Assembly: GCA_039090855.1 (NCBI GenBank)
Contig: CM077034.1
Span: forward strand, 14,463,719 to 14,527,718
From: Macrothele yani
Taxonomy: Eukaryota > Arthropoda > Arachnida > Araneae > Macrothelidae
Direction: 5' to 3'
DNA length: 64,000 nt
Shown here: piece by piece, positions 1 through 9,168 of the stretch
Numbering within the stretch: the stretch's first letter is position 1
How the letters are laid out: each line of letters opens with the position of its first letter
Notes under the pieces: model-generated
Database searches by the model: none
What the model was told of the DNA's origin: nothing
Seen by the model: the letters and a program-made list of their open reading frames with translations, nothing else
Translations under genes and position numbers: made by a program

Positions 1-503
1 GTTTTGTCTTTACGGTAGTGTTCGTGTGTCTTCCTCTCTCTCTCTCTCTCTCTCTGAACTTTCAGTCCGTATTATGGTCTTTTTCTTAAGCTTAAAGCAA
101 ATACTTCTTTGAGATAATCGTTTTGTCTTTACGGTAATGTTCGTGTGTCTTCCCCCTCTCTCTCTCTCTCTGAACTTTCAGTCCGTATTAAGGTCTTTTC
201 CTTAAGCTTAAAGCAAGTACTTCTTTGAGATAATCGTTTTGTCTTTACGGTAGTGTTCGTGTGTCTTCCTCTCTCTCTCTCTCTCTCTCTCTGAACTTTT
301 AGTCCGTATTATGGTCTTTTTCTTAAGTTTAATGCAAATACTTCTTTGAGGGAATCGTTTTGTCTTTACGGTAGAGTTCGTGTGTCTTCCTCTCTCTCTC
401 TCTCTGAACTTTCAGTCCGTATTATGGTCTTTTTCTTAAGCTGAAAGCAAATAATTCTTTGAGATAATTGTTTTGTCTTTACCGTAGTGTTCGTGTGTCG
501 TCC
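1..503. repeat. Tandem repeat, ~117-bp unit, about 4.3 copies
   Basis: Unit starts (GTTTTGTCTTTACGG) lie at 1, 120, 236, 357 and 470, so the period is 113-121 bp. The length differences come mainly from an internal (CT)n run of variable length. Units differ by a few substitutions. The last copy breaks off near 503. The array probably extends left of the window. There is no coding potential. Confidence 0.93.
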
Positions 504-829
504 TCACGAACGATAATTTTCATAAACGACTTTATTAAAATAGGAGATTTATTTTTTAGTGCCCACAATAAATTTTTGCTCTGGGCTCCGCAATGAAATT
601 TCGCCCAGGGCCCCGTAAGAGCTCCATCCGACCCTGCCACATCTCTTGTTAGCATGGGCGCCTGCAGGAAAATTTTCAAGGTGGGTCAAGTGTAATTAAT
701 TAAGGTTTGGCTAATATGTAGAAAACAGTAATTCGTGAAAATGAAAGATTAATACTATCAGAGGAGACTTCAGATCTTTTGGGGCCCTAGGCACTAAGAG
801 GTTCAGGGGCCCCCTTCTTATCCCTTCAG
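504..829. other. Gene-free DNA with transposon-end-like GC-rich patches
   Basis: No gene is visible. The stretches around 590-670 (GGGCCCCG, GCATGGGCGCCTGCAGG) and 778-815 (GGGGCCC blocks) resemble the GC-rich subterminal parts of non-autonomous hAT-type elements and recur in this window near 3660 and 4015. No matching terminal repeats were found, so this is only a description. Confidence 0.35.
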
Positions 830-1054
830 GCCGCCCCGGTGGCGCAGTGATCTAAGGCGCTGGCCTCTGATCATTCGTCCGTAAGGGGTCCGGGTTCGAA
901 TCCCGGTCAGGCATGGATGTTGTGTTTGTCTTACGGCACTGGCTCTCTCCCTTCCCTGGAACCAGTGACCCTAAATTAGGGACGGGTGACTGCTTATAGC
1001 CCATTGAGTTGCTCACGGTGGTCGTTAAACCTCCAATCAAAAAAAAAAAAAAAA
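830..1054 (+). mobile_element. SINE, tRNA-derived (family A), full length
   Basis: The tRNA-like head carries an A box (GGTGGCGCAGTG) and a B box (GGGTTCGAATCCC). It is followed by a tRNA-unrelated body and an A-rich tail (1039-1054). A near-perfect 12-bp target-site duplication flanks it: TTATCCCTTCAG at 818-829 and TTATCTCTTCAG at 1055-1066. This is the reference copy for the family seen at least 20 times here. Such elements are copied by LINE machinery; which LINE is not shown by the sequence. The head is not a usable tRNA gene. Confidence 0.93.
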
Positions 1055-1511
1055 TTATCTCTTCAGAAATGTTCATCAGTCAGATTAACAAAACAAAAGG
1101 GGGGGGTGGAGTCAAGAAAAAGTTTTCACACTTTTTTAAAATGCCATCGCTTCTTATTACGTATTAGAAAGTTCTGTAAGAAACAGTGCTAGTGTAATAT
1201 TTTTGTCTGTCCGTGCACATCGACCTTTTTGATTTCAGAGATATTTCAAAAATTATTTTTGCGGCTAACAGGAATTCAATGGATATTAAGTTTGGCACTT
1301 TTTAATATCCCATATACTTCATGCACTGCAGTTATCATAAACAGAATTTTGAGGCTAATAGGGAATCAGTGGATGTTAAGTTTGGCACTTTAAATACCCG
1401 TATCCTATTTATACCTGCAGTGCAGTTATCAGAAGCAGAAGCATACAAATTAAATGCGAAAGATCCGGATGCAAAAGGGAAAAACTGCAGGTTTTTGAGT
1501 AAGAGTATCGT
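1055..1511. repeat. Gene-free segment with a ~90-bp imperfect direct duplication
   Basis: Positions 1252-1341 and 1345-1438 are diverged direct copies sharing GGATATTAAGTTTGGCACTT-like and TGCAGTTATCA blocks. Short ORFs over it look fortuitous. Nothing else was recognised. Confidence 0.6.
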
Positions 1512-3618
1512 TGAAACTTTTTATTGCTTTTTCAAAAGCTAGTTTCATGTCGCTTTAAGGAATAGAAAAGGTGAGAATACTTGATAATTATCAGTATTAA
1601 CCCAAGGGAGCAGAAAGTAATGAGAAAATGTTGTTGCAATACAATATAAATTACTTTTAACACTATTAAATGAGATAGTGTGATATTCTCAAATTTCTTT
1701 ATTTTTTCAGCCTAAATATTAATAACTCTTCTGGTTTAAGATGGTTTAGAGGAATTAGGGCCGAGAAAGAACTTGATTGTACTAAGAAGAATTATCCTGT
1801 GAAGAATATTTCTTTCTTCATTGATTATCCTACCACGAAGGAAATAAACTATTAACAGCAAACACGCCCAACCATCAGGAAAGCACTCTTCATCGGAACT
1901 CGGGCAGAAGGTGGGAAGGTTCCAACACAGATGTGTTCCTTTGGCTGGAAGTACCATGAATGCAATTTATACAACAGCAGGCCAGTTAAGAATTCGCGTT
2001 AAACAATGAAAAGTGTAGGAAGCGTGAATACCTTCTTTACCAACCACTACAAGGAACTCAAAATTATTTTAACCGTTCCTTTCAAAATACGTACATCGAT
2101 AAGAACTCGAAAATTTGGAATATCACAACAGCAAGAAAAAATATGTTATTATTAATATCAAAAAGTAAAATATCAATTGACAATAAAAAGTAGTCGCTTT
2201 AAGAATTCATTTGCAAACTTTTTATTGCTTTTTCAAAAGCTACTTTTAAGTCAATTTAAGGAATAGAAAAGGTGAGACTACTTGATAATTATCAGTATTA
2301 ACCCAAGGGAGCAGAAAGTAATGAGAAAATGTTGTTGCAATACAATATAAATTACTTTTAACACTATTAAATGAGATAGTGTGATGTTCTCAAATTTCTT
2401 TATTTTTTCAGCCTAAATTAATAATAACTCTTTTGGTTTAAGATGGTTTAAAGAGATTAGGGTCGAGAAAGAACTTGATTGTCCTAAGAAGAGTTATCCT
2501 GTGAAGAATATTTCTTTCTTCATTGATTATCCTACCACGAAGGAAAGAAACTATTAACAGCAAACACGCCCAACCATCAGGAAAGCACTCCTCATCGGAA
2601 CTCGGGAAGAAGGTGGGAAGGTTCCAACACAGATGTGTTCCTTTATCTGGAAGTACCATGAAAGCAATTTATACAACAGCAGGCCAGTTAAGAATTCGCT
2701 TTAAACAACGAAAAGTGTGGGAAGCGTGAATACCTTCTTTACCAACCACTACAAGGAACTCAAAATTATTTTAACCGTTCCTTTCAAAATACGTACATCG
2801 ATAAGAACTCGAAAATTTGGAATATCACAACAGCAAGAAAAAATATGTTATTATTAATATCAAAAAGTAAAATATCAATTGACAATAAAAAGTAGTCGCT
2901 TTAAGAATTCATTTGCAAACTTTTTATTGCTTTTTCAAAAGCTACTTTTAAGTCAATTTAAGGAATAGAAAAGGTGAGACTACTTGATAATTATCAGTAT
3001 TAACCCAAGGGAGCAGAAAGTAATGAGAAAACGTTGTTGCAATACAATATAAATTACTTTTTACACTATTAAATAAGATAGTGTGATATTCTCAAATTTC
3101 TTTATTTTTTCAGCCTAAATATTAATAACTCTTCTGGTTTAAGATAGTTTAGAGGGATTAGGGCCGAGAAAGAACTTGATTGTCCTAAGAAGAATTATTC
3201 TACGAAGAATATTTCTTTCTTCATTGATTATCCTACCACGAAGGAAAGAAACTATTAACAGCAAACACGCCCAACCATCAGGAAAGCACTCCTCATCGGA
3301 ACTCGGGAAGAAGGTGGGAAGGTTCCAACACAGATGTGTTCCTTTGGCTGGAAGTACCATGAAAGCAATTTATACAACAGCAGGCCAGTTAAGAATTCGC
3401 TTTAAACAACGAAAAGTGTGGAAAGCGTGAATACCTTCTTTACCAACCACTACAAGGAACTCAAAATTATTTTAACCGTTCCTTTCAAAATACGTACATC
3501 GATAAGAACTCGAAAATTTGGAATATCACAACAGCAAGAAACAATATGTTATTATTAATATGAGAAAGTAAAATATCAATTGACAATAAAAAGTAGTCGC
3601 TTTAAGGATTGATTTGTT
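1512..3618. repeat. Three tandem copies of a 702-bp unit
   Basis: The same sequence recurs at offsets of 701 and 702 bp (AAACTTTTTATTGC at 1514, 2215 and 2917). Copies are roughly 97% alike by eye, so the triplication is recent. Each unit contains a ~73-codon minus-strand ORF (1736-1957, 2438-2659, 3139-3360) and overlapping plus-strand frames. I do not recognise either product. Conservation on both strands is expected simply from recent duplication, so I do not call a gene. Confidence 0.93.
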
Positions 3619-3743
3619 TCGGTCTGTGAAAACCAAAATTGAAAATCCAATTATATGTTTTCGGGGCCCCTGAAATAGCGAGCACCTAGGCGCGCGCTTA
3701 GCCGGAATTCCCCCCTGAATACTCCAAATAATAAAAAAAAAAA
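3619..3743. other. Transposon-end-like fragment
   Basis: A GGGGCCCC-containing stretch near 3661 and a GCGCGC patch near 3690 precede an A run. It resembles fragments near 780. No gene or TIR pair is seen. Confidence 0.3.
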
Positions 3744-3822
3744 AATGCCTCACCGGGATTCGAACCCGGACCCCTTTCGAACGAATGATCAGAGGCCATC
3801 GCTTAGACCACTGCGCCGAACT
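3744..3822 (-). mobile_element. SINE family A, tRNA head only
   Basis: The reverse complement reads GGCGCAGTGGTCTAAGCG through GGGTTCGAATCCCGG, then stops where the SINE body should begin. Only the ~78-nt tRNA-like part is present, preceded on the plus strand by an A run. It is a truncated SINE rather than a tRNA: the acceptor arm does not pair and all relatives continue into the SINE body. Confidence 0.85.
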
Positions 3823-3885
3823 TGTTTGTGAGTAATAATACCTTACGCTTTGCTAGGTTTTCCGCTTTCACGTTATCCTTTTCCA

Positions 3886-4102
3886 ATTCCAAATTTCCAA
3901 TAAAATTGAGATATTAAATTAAACGCTCCAAACTCCATCTTTCCTTGTGGTTCGTTTAGTTCTGTGAGTGTAAAAAAATAATAATAATAGAATAAAGGGG
4001 AACCCCCCCCCCTCTGTCGGCGCCCATGCTTCCTTGAATTAATTTCACATTCGTATATTCCGTTTGACATTTTTTTTTTTGTTATTTAAAGAAAGAAATG
4101 CT
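3886..4102. repeat. Left copy of a ~220-bp duplicated sequence
   Basis: Nearly the same sequence occurs at 4727-4957. Both begin TTCCAAATTTCCAATAAAAT and end GAAAGAAATGCTG. The copies differ by roughly 5% plus homopolymer changes. A SINE sits exactly between them. Confidence 0.9.
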
Positions 4103-4724
4103 GGCCGGGTGGCGCAGTGGTCTAAGCGATGGCCTCTGATCATTCGTCGGAACGGGGTCCGGGTTCGAATCCCGGTGAGGCATGGATGTTGTGTTTGTCT
4201 TACGGCACTGGCTCTCTCCCTTCCCTGGAACCAGTGACCCTAAATTAGGGACGGGCGACTGCTTATAGCCCATTGAGTTGCTCACGGTGGTCGTTAAATC
4301 TACAATCAATCAATGAATGGATGTTGTGTTTGTCTTACGGCACTGGCTCTCTCCCTTTCCTGGAACCAGTGACCTTAAATTAGGGACGGGCGACTGCTTA
4401 TAGCCCATTGAGTTGCTCACGGTGGTCGTTAAATCTACAATCAATCAATGAATGGATGTTGTGTTTGTCTTACGGCACTGGCTCTCTCCCTTTCCTGGAA
4501 CCAGTGACCTTAAATTAGGGACGGGCGACTGCTTATAGCCCATTGAGTTGCTCACGGTGGTCGTTAAACCTACAATCAATCAATGAATGGATGTTGTGTT
4601 TGTCTTACGGCACTGGCTCTCTCCCTTCCCTGGAACCAGTGACCCTAAATTAGGGACGGGTGACTGCTTATAGCCCATTGAGTTGCTCACGGTGGTCGTT
4701 AAACCTCCAATCAAAAAAAAAAAA
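4103..4724 (+). mobile_element. SINE family A with the 3' body repeated four times
   Basis: One tRNA head (boxes A and B at about 4109-4175) is followed by four head-to-tail copies of the body. GGATGTTGTGTTTG recurs at 4184, 4319, 4454 and 4589, a constant 135-bp step. Copies are joined by AATCAATCAATGAATGG instead of poly(A), and only the last ends in an A run. The copy at 17607 has six bodies joined the same way. Confidence 0.93.
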
Positions 4725-4957
4725 GAATTCCAAATTTCCAATAAAATTGGGATATTAAATTAAACGTACCAAACCCCATCTTTCCTTGTGGTCCGTTTAG
4801 TTCTGTGAGTGTAAAAAAAAAAAAATAGAATAAAGGGAAAAATAATTCTACCGGTGTCAACTGACCCCCCCCTGTCGGCACCCATGCTTCCTAGAATTAA
4901 TTTCTCATTCGTATATTCCGTTTGACATTTTTTTTTGTTATTTAAAGAAAGAAATGC
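4725..4957. repeat. Right copy of the ~220-bp duplicated sequence
   Basis: Partner of 3886-4102. Its right edge (GAAATGCTG) is followed by a C-rich run instead of the SINE. The copies are older than very recent, judging by scattered substitutions. Confidence 0.88.
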
Positions 4958-6257
4958 TGCCCCCCCTCCCAAATGTTCACCTGTAGGCAAAGCAGCATCT
5001 GCAAGTAGAACGGATAGTAGAAGAGAAACACCTTAATCCGGATCTTTCAAGAATATGGTTGCAGCCACTAAAAATTGGGTCAGGTGTTGCTTGCACCCAC
5101 TTAGGAGCCTGCAGGATGTCTTGTCCGCAACTAGTCAATGGGCATATAGTCAATCTACAAGCCAACGGCAGCGAAAACTAACGCAGATAAGGCCATCATG
5201 GCTTACACCTTTAATTGAGAAACAGCATTTTTTTTTTTTTTATTGATCGGCGGCTGCCTACGTACTCTCTCTCTCTCCGTTGCTCGGAAAAGCAACAGTT
5301 GAGTTGAACTGCCCCCCATCAACGCCACATGACTCATTTCGAGTAGGACAGAGAGAATTCCTCCGTTCTGAGAGAGAGAGAGAGAGAAAAGTGCTCGGAT
5401 TGAACAACCCGCTTGGAGGGTCAAAACATTAGGACAGGTACTTCCGGTTCTTCTCACCCCCTGCGTCTGCGCACTGAGTCATCACGCCAGCCAGCAGAGT
5501 TCCATCTGATGTGTGTGCTTCTCAGCCTCAGCGCAGTTACCCTCCGTACGGGTAAGTGGGTAAAGGTTGGAATATGCGAGTGCTGCATTGTTGACGGCAT
5601 ATTACTGTGATTTTTGAGTGGTTGAAGTGGAATAATTTCGCGGTACTGCAGTGTGTTGTCCATTGTTTATCGCCATCTGCAAGTGAATTTGTTGTTTTTA
5701 AAAGCTGTCGTTGCTGGCCGTGATCGGGAATTCATAAATCTCTGTGTGTGTGTGCTTTGACCCTATGTGGATTACCTGTGTGTGACCGTAGAACAACAGG
5801 TGAGCATTCAGTTATGGTTCCTGAATTGTGGCAATGCACGCGGAATTCATGTTTTCTTTCTTTCCATTATATTCAATTACATGTTGCTTCTTATTAGCAA
5901 CACAGGTTTAAACTAACCAGCTATTGAACATCAATATCACCGAAAGCGAAGCCCTTTAAATGCATAAACTTAAATGAAATGTTTTTTTTTTTTTATTATT
6001 TGCACCTGTTCGGCATATCTAGTTGAAGGAGTGCGTGTTACCTTCGAATAAGAAAAATTGTTGTGTGACAGTTGGGAAAAATAACTACGTGTACCTATCC
6101 GTATCTATTTTCATTGGTTCTTTTATTATTTGTTCGGTGGTATATCATGGCTTACGCTTCGGGAAGCACTGATGTGTAACAAACGTTTTTTTTTTGTTTC
6201 AGACATTGTGTCCAAAACGTAGGATTTCATTCCCGGAGGGATCTGGAATCCTATTTT
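4958..6257 (+). promoter_or_regulatory. Gene-free segment; weak promoter and splice-site candidates
   Basis: No ORF is convincing. The interval 5400-5560 is locally GC- and CpG-richer than its surroundings. A good donor-like string (GGGTAAGTGG) lies at 5549, another (CAGGTGAGC) near 5798, and a strong polypyrimidine-plus-CAG acceptor at 6184-6202. Together these could be a non-coding first exon and intron, but the sequence after the acceptor soon becomes a LINE fossil. CT/GA microsatellites lie at 5263-5277 and 5371-5386. I regard a gene here as unproven. Confidence 0.2.
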
Positions 6258-6330
6258 ACACACACATGTATATTAACCTTTATTGATTATAAAAAGACAT
6301 TTGATTCCCTGAAGAAATTAGAAGTTATGT

Positions 6331-6547
6331 GGCGCAGTGGTCTAAGCGATGGCCTCTGATCATTCGTCCGAACGGCGTCCGGGTTTGAATCCCGGCGAGG
6401 CATGGATGTTGTGTTTGTCTTACGGCACTGGCTCTCTCCCTTCCCTGGAACCAGTGACCCTAAATTAGGGACGGGGCGACTGCTTATAGCCCATTGAGTT
6501 GCTCACGGTGGTCGTTAAACCTCCAACCAAAAAAAAAAGAAAAAAAT
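6331..6547 (+). mobile_element. SINE family A inserted in the RTE fossil
   Basis: It lacks the first few bases of the head and begins at the A box. The element is flanked by the 10-bp TSD GAAGTTATGT at 6321-6330 and 6548-6557, and it ends in an A-rich tail. Removing it restores the reading of the surrounding reverse transcriptase fragment. Confidence 0.92.
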
Positions 6548-6719
6548 GAAGTTATGTCTTTGAAATACCGCGGTATCGAAGATGCGTACATTAGCATTAT
6601 TAGTAACATCTATGCAACTGCAGAGCTTTGAGTATAGAGCACCAATAAAAATTAGAAAGGGTGTGATGCAAGTTGACACTATATCTCCAAAACTGTTTGA
6701 CACATTTAAAATTTCTTTC

Positions 6720-6900
6720 AATCATTCGTCCGAGATGGGTCCGCGTTCGAATCCCGGTGAGGCATGGATGTTGCGTTTGTCTTACGGCACTAGCTCTCTC
6801 CCTTCCCTGGAACCAGTGGCCCTAAATTTGGGACAGGTGTAATTACTAATAGCCCACTGAGTTGCTCGTGGTGGTCGTTTAAATACCCAATAAAAAAAAA
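6720..6900 (+). mobile_element. SINE family A, 5'-truncated, in the RTE fossil
   Basis: It starts inside the tRNA head (ATCATTCGTCCGAG) and ends with an A-rich tail. ATCATT occurs at both junctions. The B box is altered (CGTTCGAATCCC). It is more diverged than most copies in the window. Confidence 0.87.
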
Positions 6901-7253
6901 TCATTGAACTGGGAAAACAAAGAGATTAATGGAAAGTATTTAACTCACCTTCATTTTGCTCATGAGAGTCATTTTTACAACTACCCTTTCAGAGCTGCAG
7001 TGTATATAATCCAGGAACTTGCTGACAAGTGTGAAGAATTGGGTTTAAAAATGAACTCTCAGAAAACAAAACTGATGTAAGGTGCTTTTACAAGAAAGGA
7101 AGATTTATTGATTGTTGGGGAAAAGCTAGAGATAACCAATACCTACTACACCTTGGGCAATGAATATCAAGCAAGAGTTACAATGATGAAAAAATCAATT
7201 GGTATATAAAAATTGGTTGTAGTGCTTTTGTAAGAAACAATTTTCAAGAGTAA

Positions 7254-7895
7254 TATACCATTAATACCATAATATACCATAAAACGATCGTTGAAAAAAT
7301 TGCTCGATCAGTGAAATGTCTACACAAAAGTACCTTACAAAGGGAAACCAGAATTACAAAATATGTTGGCACTATGGACTATATACCTGAAGTCACTACA
7401 ATACTAAAGAACATATGCAAAAAACACCACATTGCGTTTGGTGAAAGTACGAAAAGTATTCGAGCCATCGTGCAAAAAGACCGTGACCAAGTTTCCACAC
7501 TCAACAGACATGGGGTTTACAAAATACCCTTAATTCCTATTGACCCAGAAGATCCAGCAATTGCATATATTGGATCCACTGCACGCCCATTGCGAACAAG
7601 AATATATGAGCACAAGTACTCAATTACTAATAACTCTGATGCTACCTCTCTTGCACGATTAGTTAATAGAGGTATCTACCGACCAGACTGGACCAATGCC
7701 AGTGTGCTGAGCTCAAATCGTACAAAGCGATCTCTACGATTCGCTGAGAGTTTATGTATATTATCGCACAACTCTGACTGCTGTACTGAAGAAACTCCAC
7801 GTTTCGTTCCAGTGCCTTGGGCCATGTTAATGCGGCCAGAACAGCATACTCCTATCCAGCAACACTTAACTCCTAATAATTCACTTACAGTTTGA
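7254..7895 (+). pseudogene. Penelope-like element: GIY-YIG endonuclease C-terminal portion
   Basis: An open frame (from 7254; a GTG at 7311 is only a formal start) carries the typical PLE linker followed by a GIY-YIG nuclease domain. GVY lies near 7515, AYIGSTARPLRTRIYEHK at about 7564-7614, and the probable metal-binding Glu is in RFAESL near 7740-7755. PLEs pair an upstream reverse transcriptase with this nuclease; here the reverse transcriptase is absent, so the copy is 5'-truncated. The domain frame is open and the key motif residues are present, which suggests a fairly young insertion. The spacer between GVY and YIG lacks the Cys pair seen in the second PLE at 14.4 kb. Confidence 0.9.
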
Positions 7896-8271
7896 CGATT
7901 AATGTCAACTTATTAATTATCCTCTGTGTATATATTTTCTTCACATATGTAATAGCAATTCATAGTATCATTTGTTGAAACCCTTTAACGCATGACAAAA
8001 CTTCTACTATATTTAATGTAAACATCGTTATTGTTATCACGTGCTCGCGTAATTTGAAAATGCTTCTTGCTTTTATCCGTTGTTTTGTTTATGTATATTG
8101 AAATACCTGACGATGGAGCACATGGTGCTTTGAAAGATCTTGTAAGTTGTTGTGCCTTATAAATGTCTATTTTTTAGTACAGACTGTACTATTAAATATA
8201 TCTTATCGTGCTGAAAGGCTTTTCGAATTAAAATATTGTTTAGCGCACGAAGAATCCTTATTAAAAAAAAA
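7264..8271 (+). mobile_element. 5'-truncated Penelope-like element insertion
   Basis: The PLE fragment is bounded by a perfect 15-bp direct repeat, AGTAATATACCATTA, at 7249-7263 and 8272-8286. Its 3' end is A-rich (8262-8272). The left copy of the repeat belongs to the RTE fossil, giving the order of events: RTE first, PLE later. Confidence 0.85.
8107..8135 (+). ncRNA. Hammerhead-ribozyme-core-like motif in PLE 3' region
   Basis: CTGACGA is followed by a short hairpin (GGAGCAC with GTGCTTT, two G-U pairs) and then GAAA. This is the order of the catalytic core of a hammerhead (CUGANGA, stem II, GAAA). PLEs are known to carry hammerhead motifs. Here one extra base lies before stem II, and I could not identify convincing stems I and III, so activity is doubtful. 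Confidence 0.35.
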
Positions 8272-8286
8272 AGTAATATACCATTA

Positions 8287-8677
8287 TCAGAGGCATATCT
8301 TAAGTCTGAGACCTGGGCTATCTCACCCTGCCCCCCCCCTCCCCCAACTACTGCTTTTTTTTTTTAAATTGCGAGGTTTATTTATTTTTTAATTAACGTA
8401 ATAGAAGTAAAAATTTTTTTCTGAATTTTAGGTACACGCTATTACTAACATGATACCAAATAATTACGAAGATTAGAATTTGAACACTTATTTTTACATG
8501 AACTCCATTTTTCTTTCCTTTTTGTGTGAACTTGAGTGCTACGTTTTCACAAAAATGTTTCTTCAGAGTCCTTTTTTCCTATTTAAAAATAATGTTTTTC
8601 TCCCTTAACAAACCAGCCAAGTTGCTGGAATGTGCATGTCCTTGTGTGGCTCTAAGATATATCTTGATTCTTTTTAA
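8287..8677. other. Gene-free AT-rich DNA
   Basis: C-run, T-run and AT-rich DNA. A short SETW-like reading near 8306-8320 might be a further scrap of the RTE, but this is too short to claim. Nothing else was recognised. Confidence 0.4.
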
Positions 8678-8900
8678 GCCGCCCGGTGGCGCAGTGGTCT
8701 AAGCGATGGCCTCTGATCATTCGTCCGAACGGGGTCCGGGTTCGAATCCCGGTGAGGCATGGATGTTGTGTTTGTCTTACGGCACTGGCTCTCTCCCTTC
8801 CCTGGAACCAGTGACCCTAAATTAGGGACGGGCGACTGCTTATAGCCCATTGAGTTGCTCACGGTGGTCGTTAAACCTCCAATCAAAAAAAAAAAAAAAA
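8678..8900 (+). mobile_element. SINE family A, full length
   Basis: Intact A and B boxes, standard body and a 16-A tail. The TSD is GATTCTTTTTAA at 8666-8677 and GATTCTTTTAA at 8901-8911, one T different. Confidence 0.95.
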
Positions 8901-9168
8901 GATTCTTTTAATACGGAAAAGCTTCTTTCGGCAGTTGTTGATGAACAGTTTAATATTGATCTGCTAATTTGTACACCTCAATAAACACTATGCCTAATTA
9001 TTTAACTTTATGTAACAAGTAATGTCTCTTACCGATTTGTTTTGTGTTCATCAAGGGAATAAAGCATCTTCAGTTCAGTTTTTAAGCAAGCTGTATCAGT
9101 GGCATAGCCAGAAATTTCTTGGGTGTGTGTGGATTCATGGGTTTGGTGAAAGCCTCGTATACGTGTAT

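Larger units (their letters stand above)
6258..7263 (+). pseudogene. RTE-type LINE reverse transcriptase, degenerate fragment
   Basis: Plus-strand frames match the middle of the RTE reverse transcriptase found intact at 45.9-48.8 kb. They read FIDYKKTFDSLK near 6280-6315, then YRGIEDAYIS after a SINE (6560-6600), then GKYLTHLHFAHES and IQELADK after a second SINE (6935-7030), then GLKMNSQKTK (7042-7072) and FKSNIPL near 7245-7262. The catalytic FADD motif has become FAHE, and stops and frameshifts are present, so it is dead. It is interrupted by SINEs at 6331-6547 and 6720-6900 and cut at its right edge by a PLE insertion. Confidence 0.88.
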
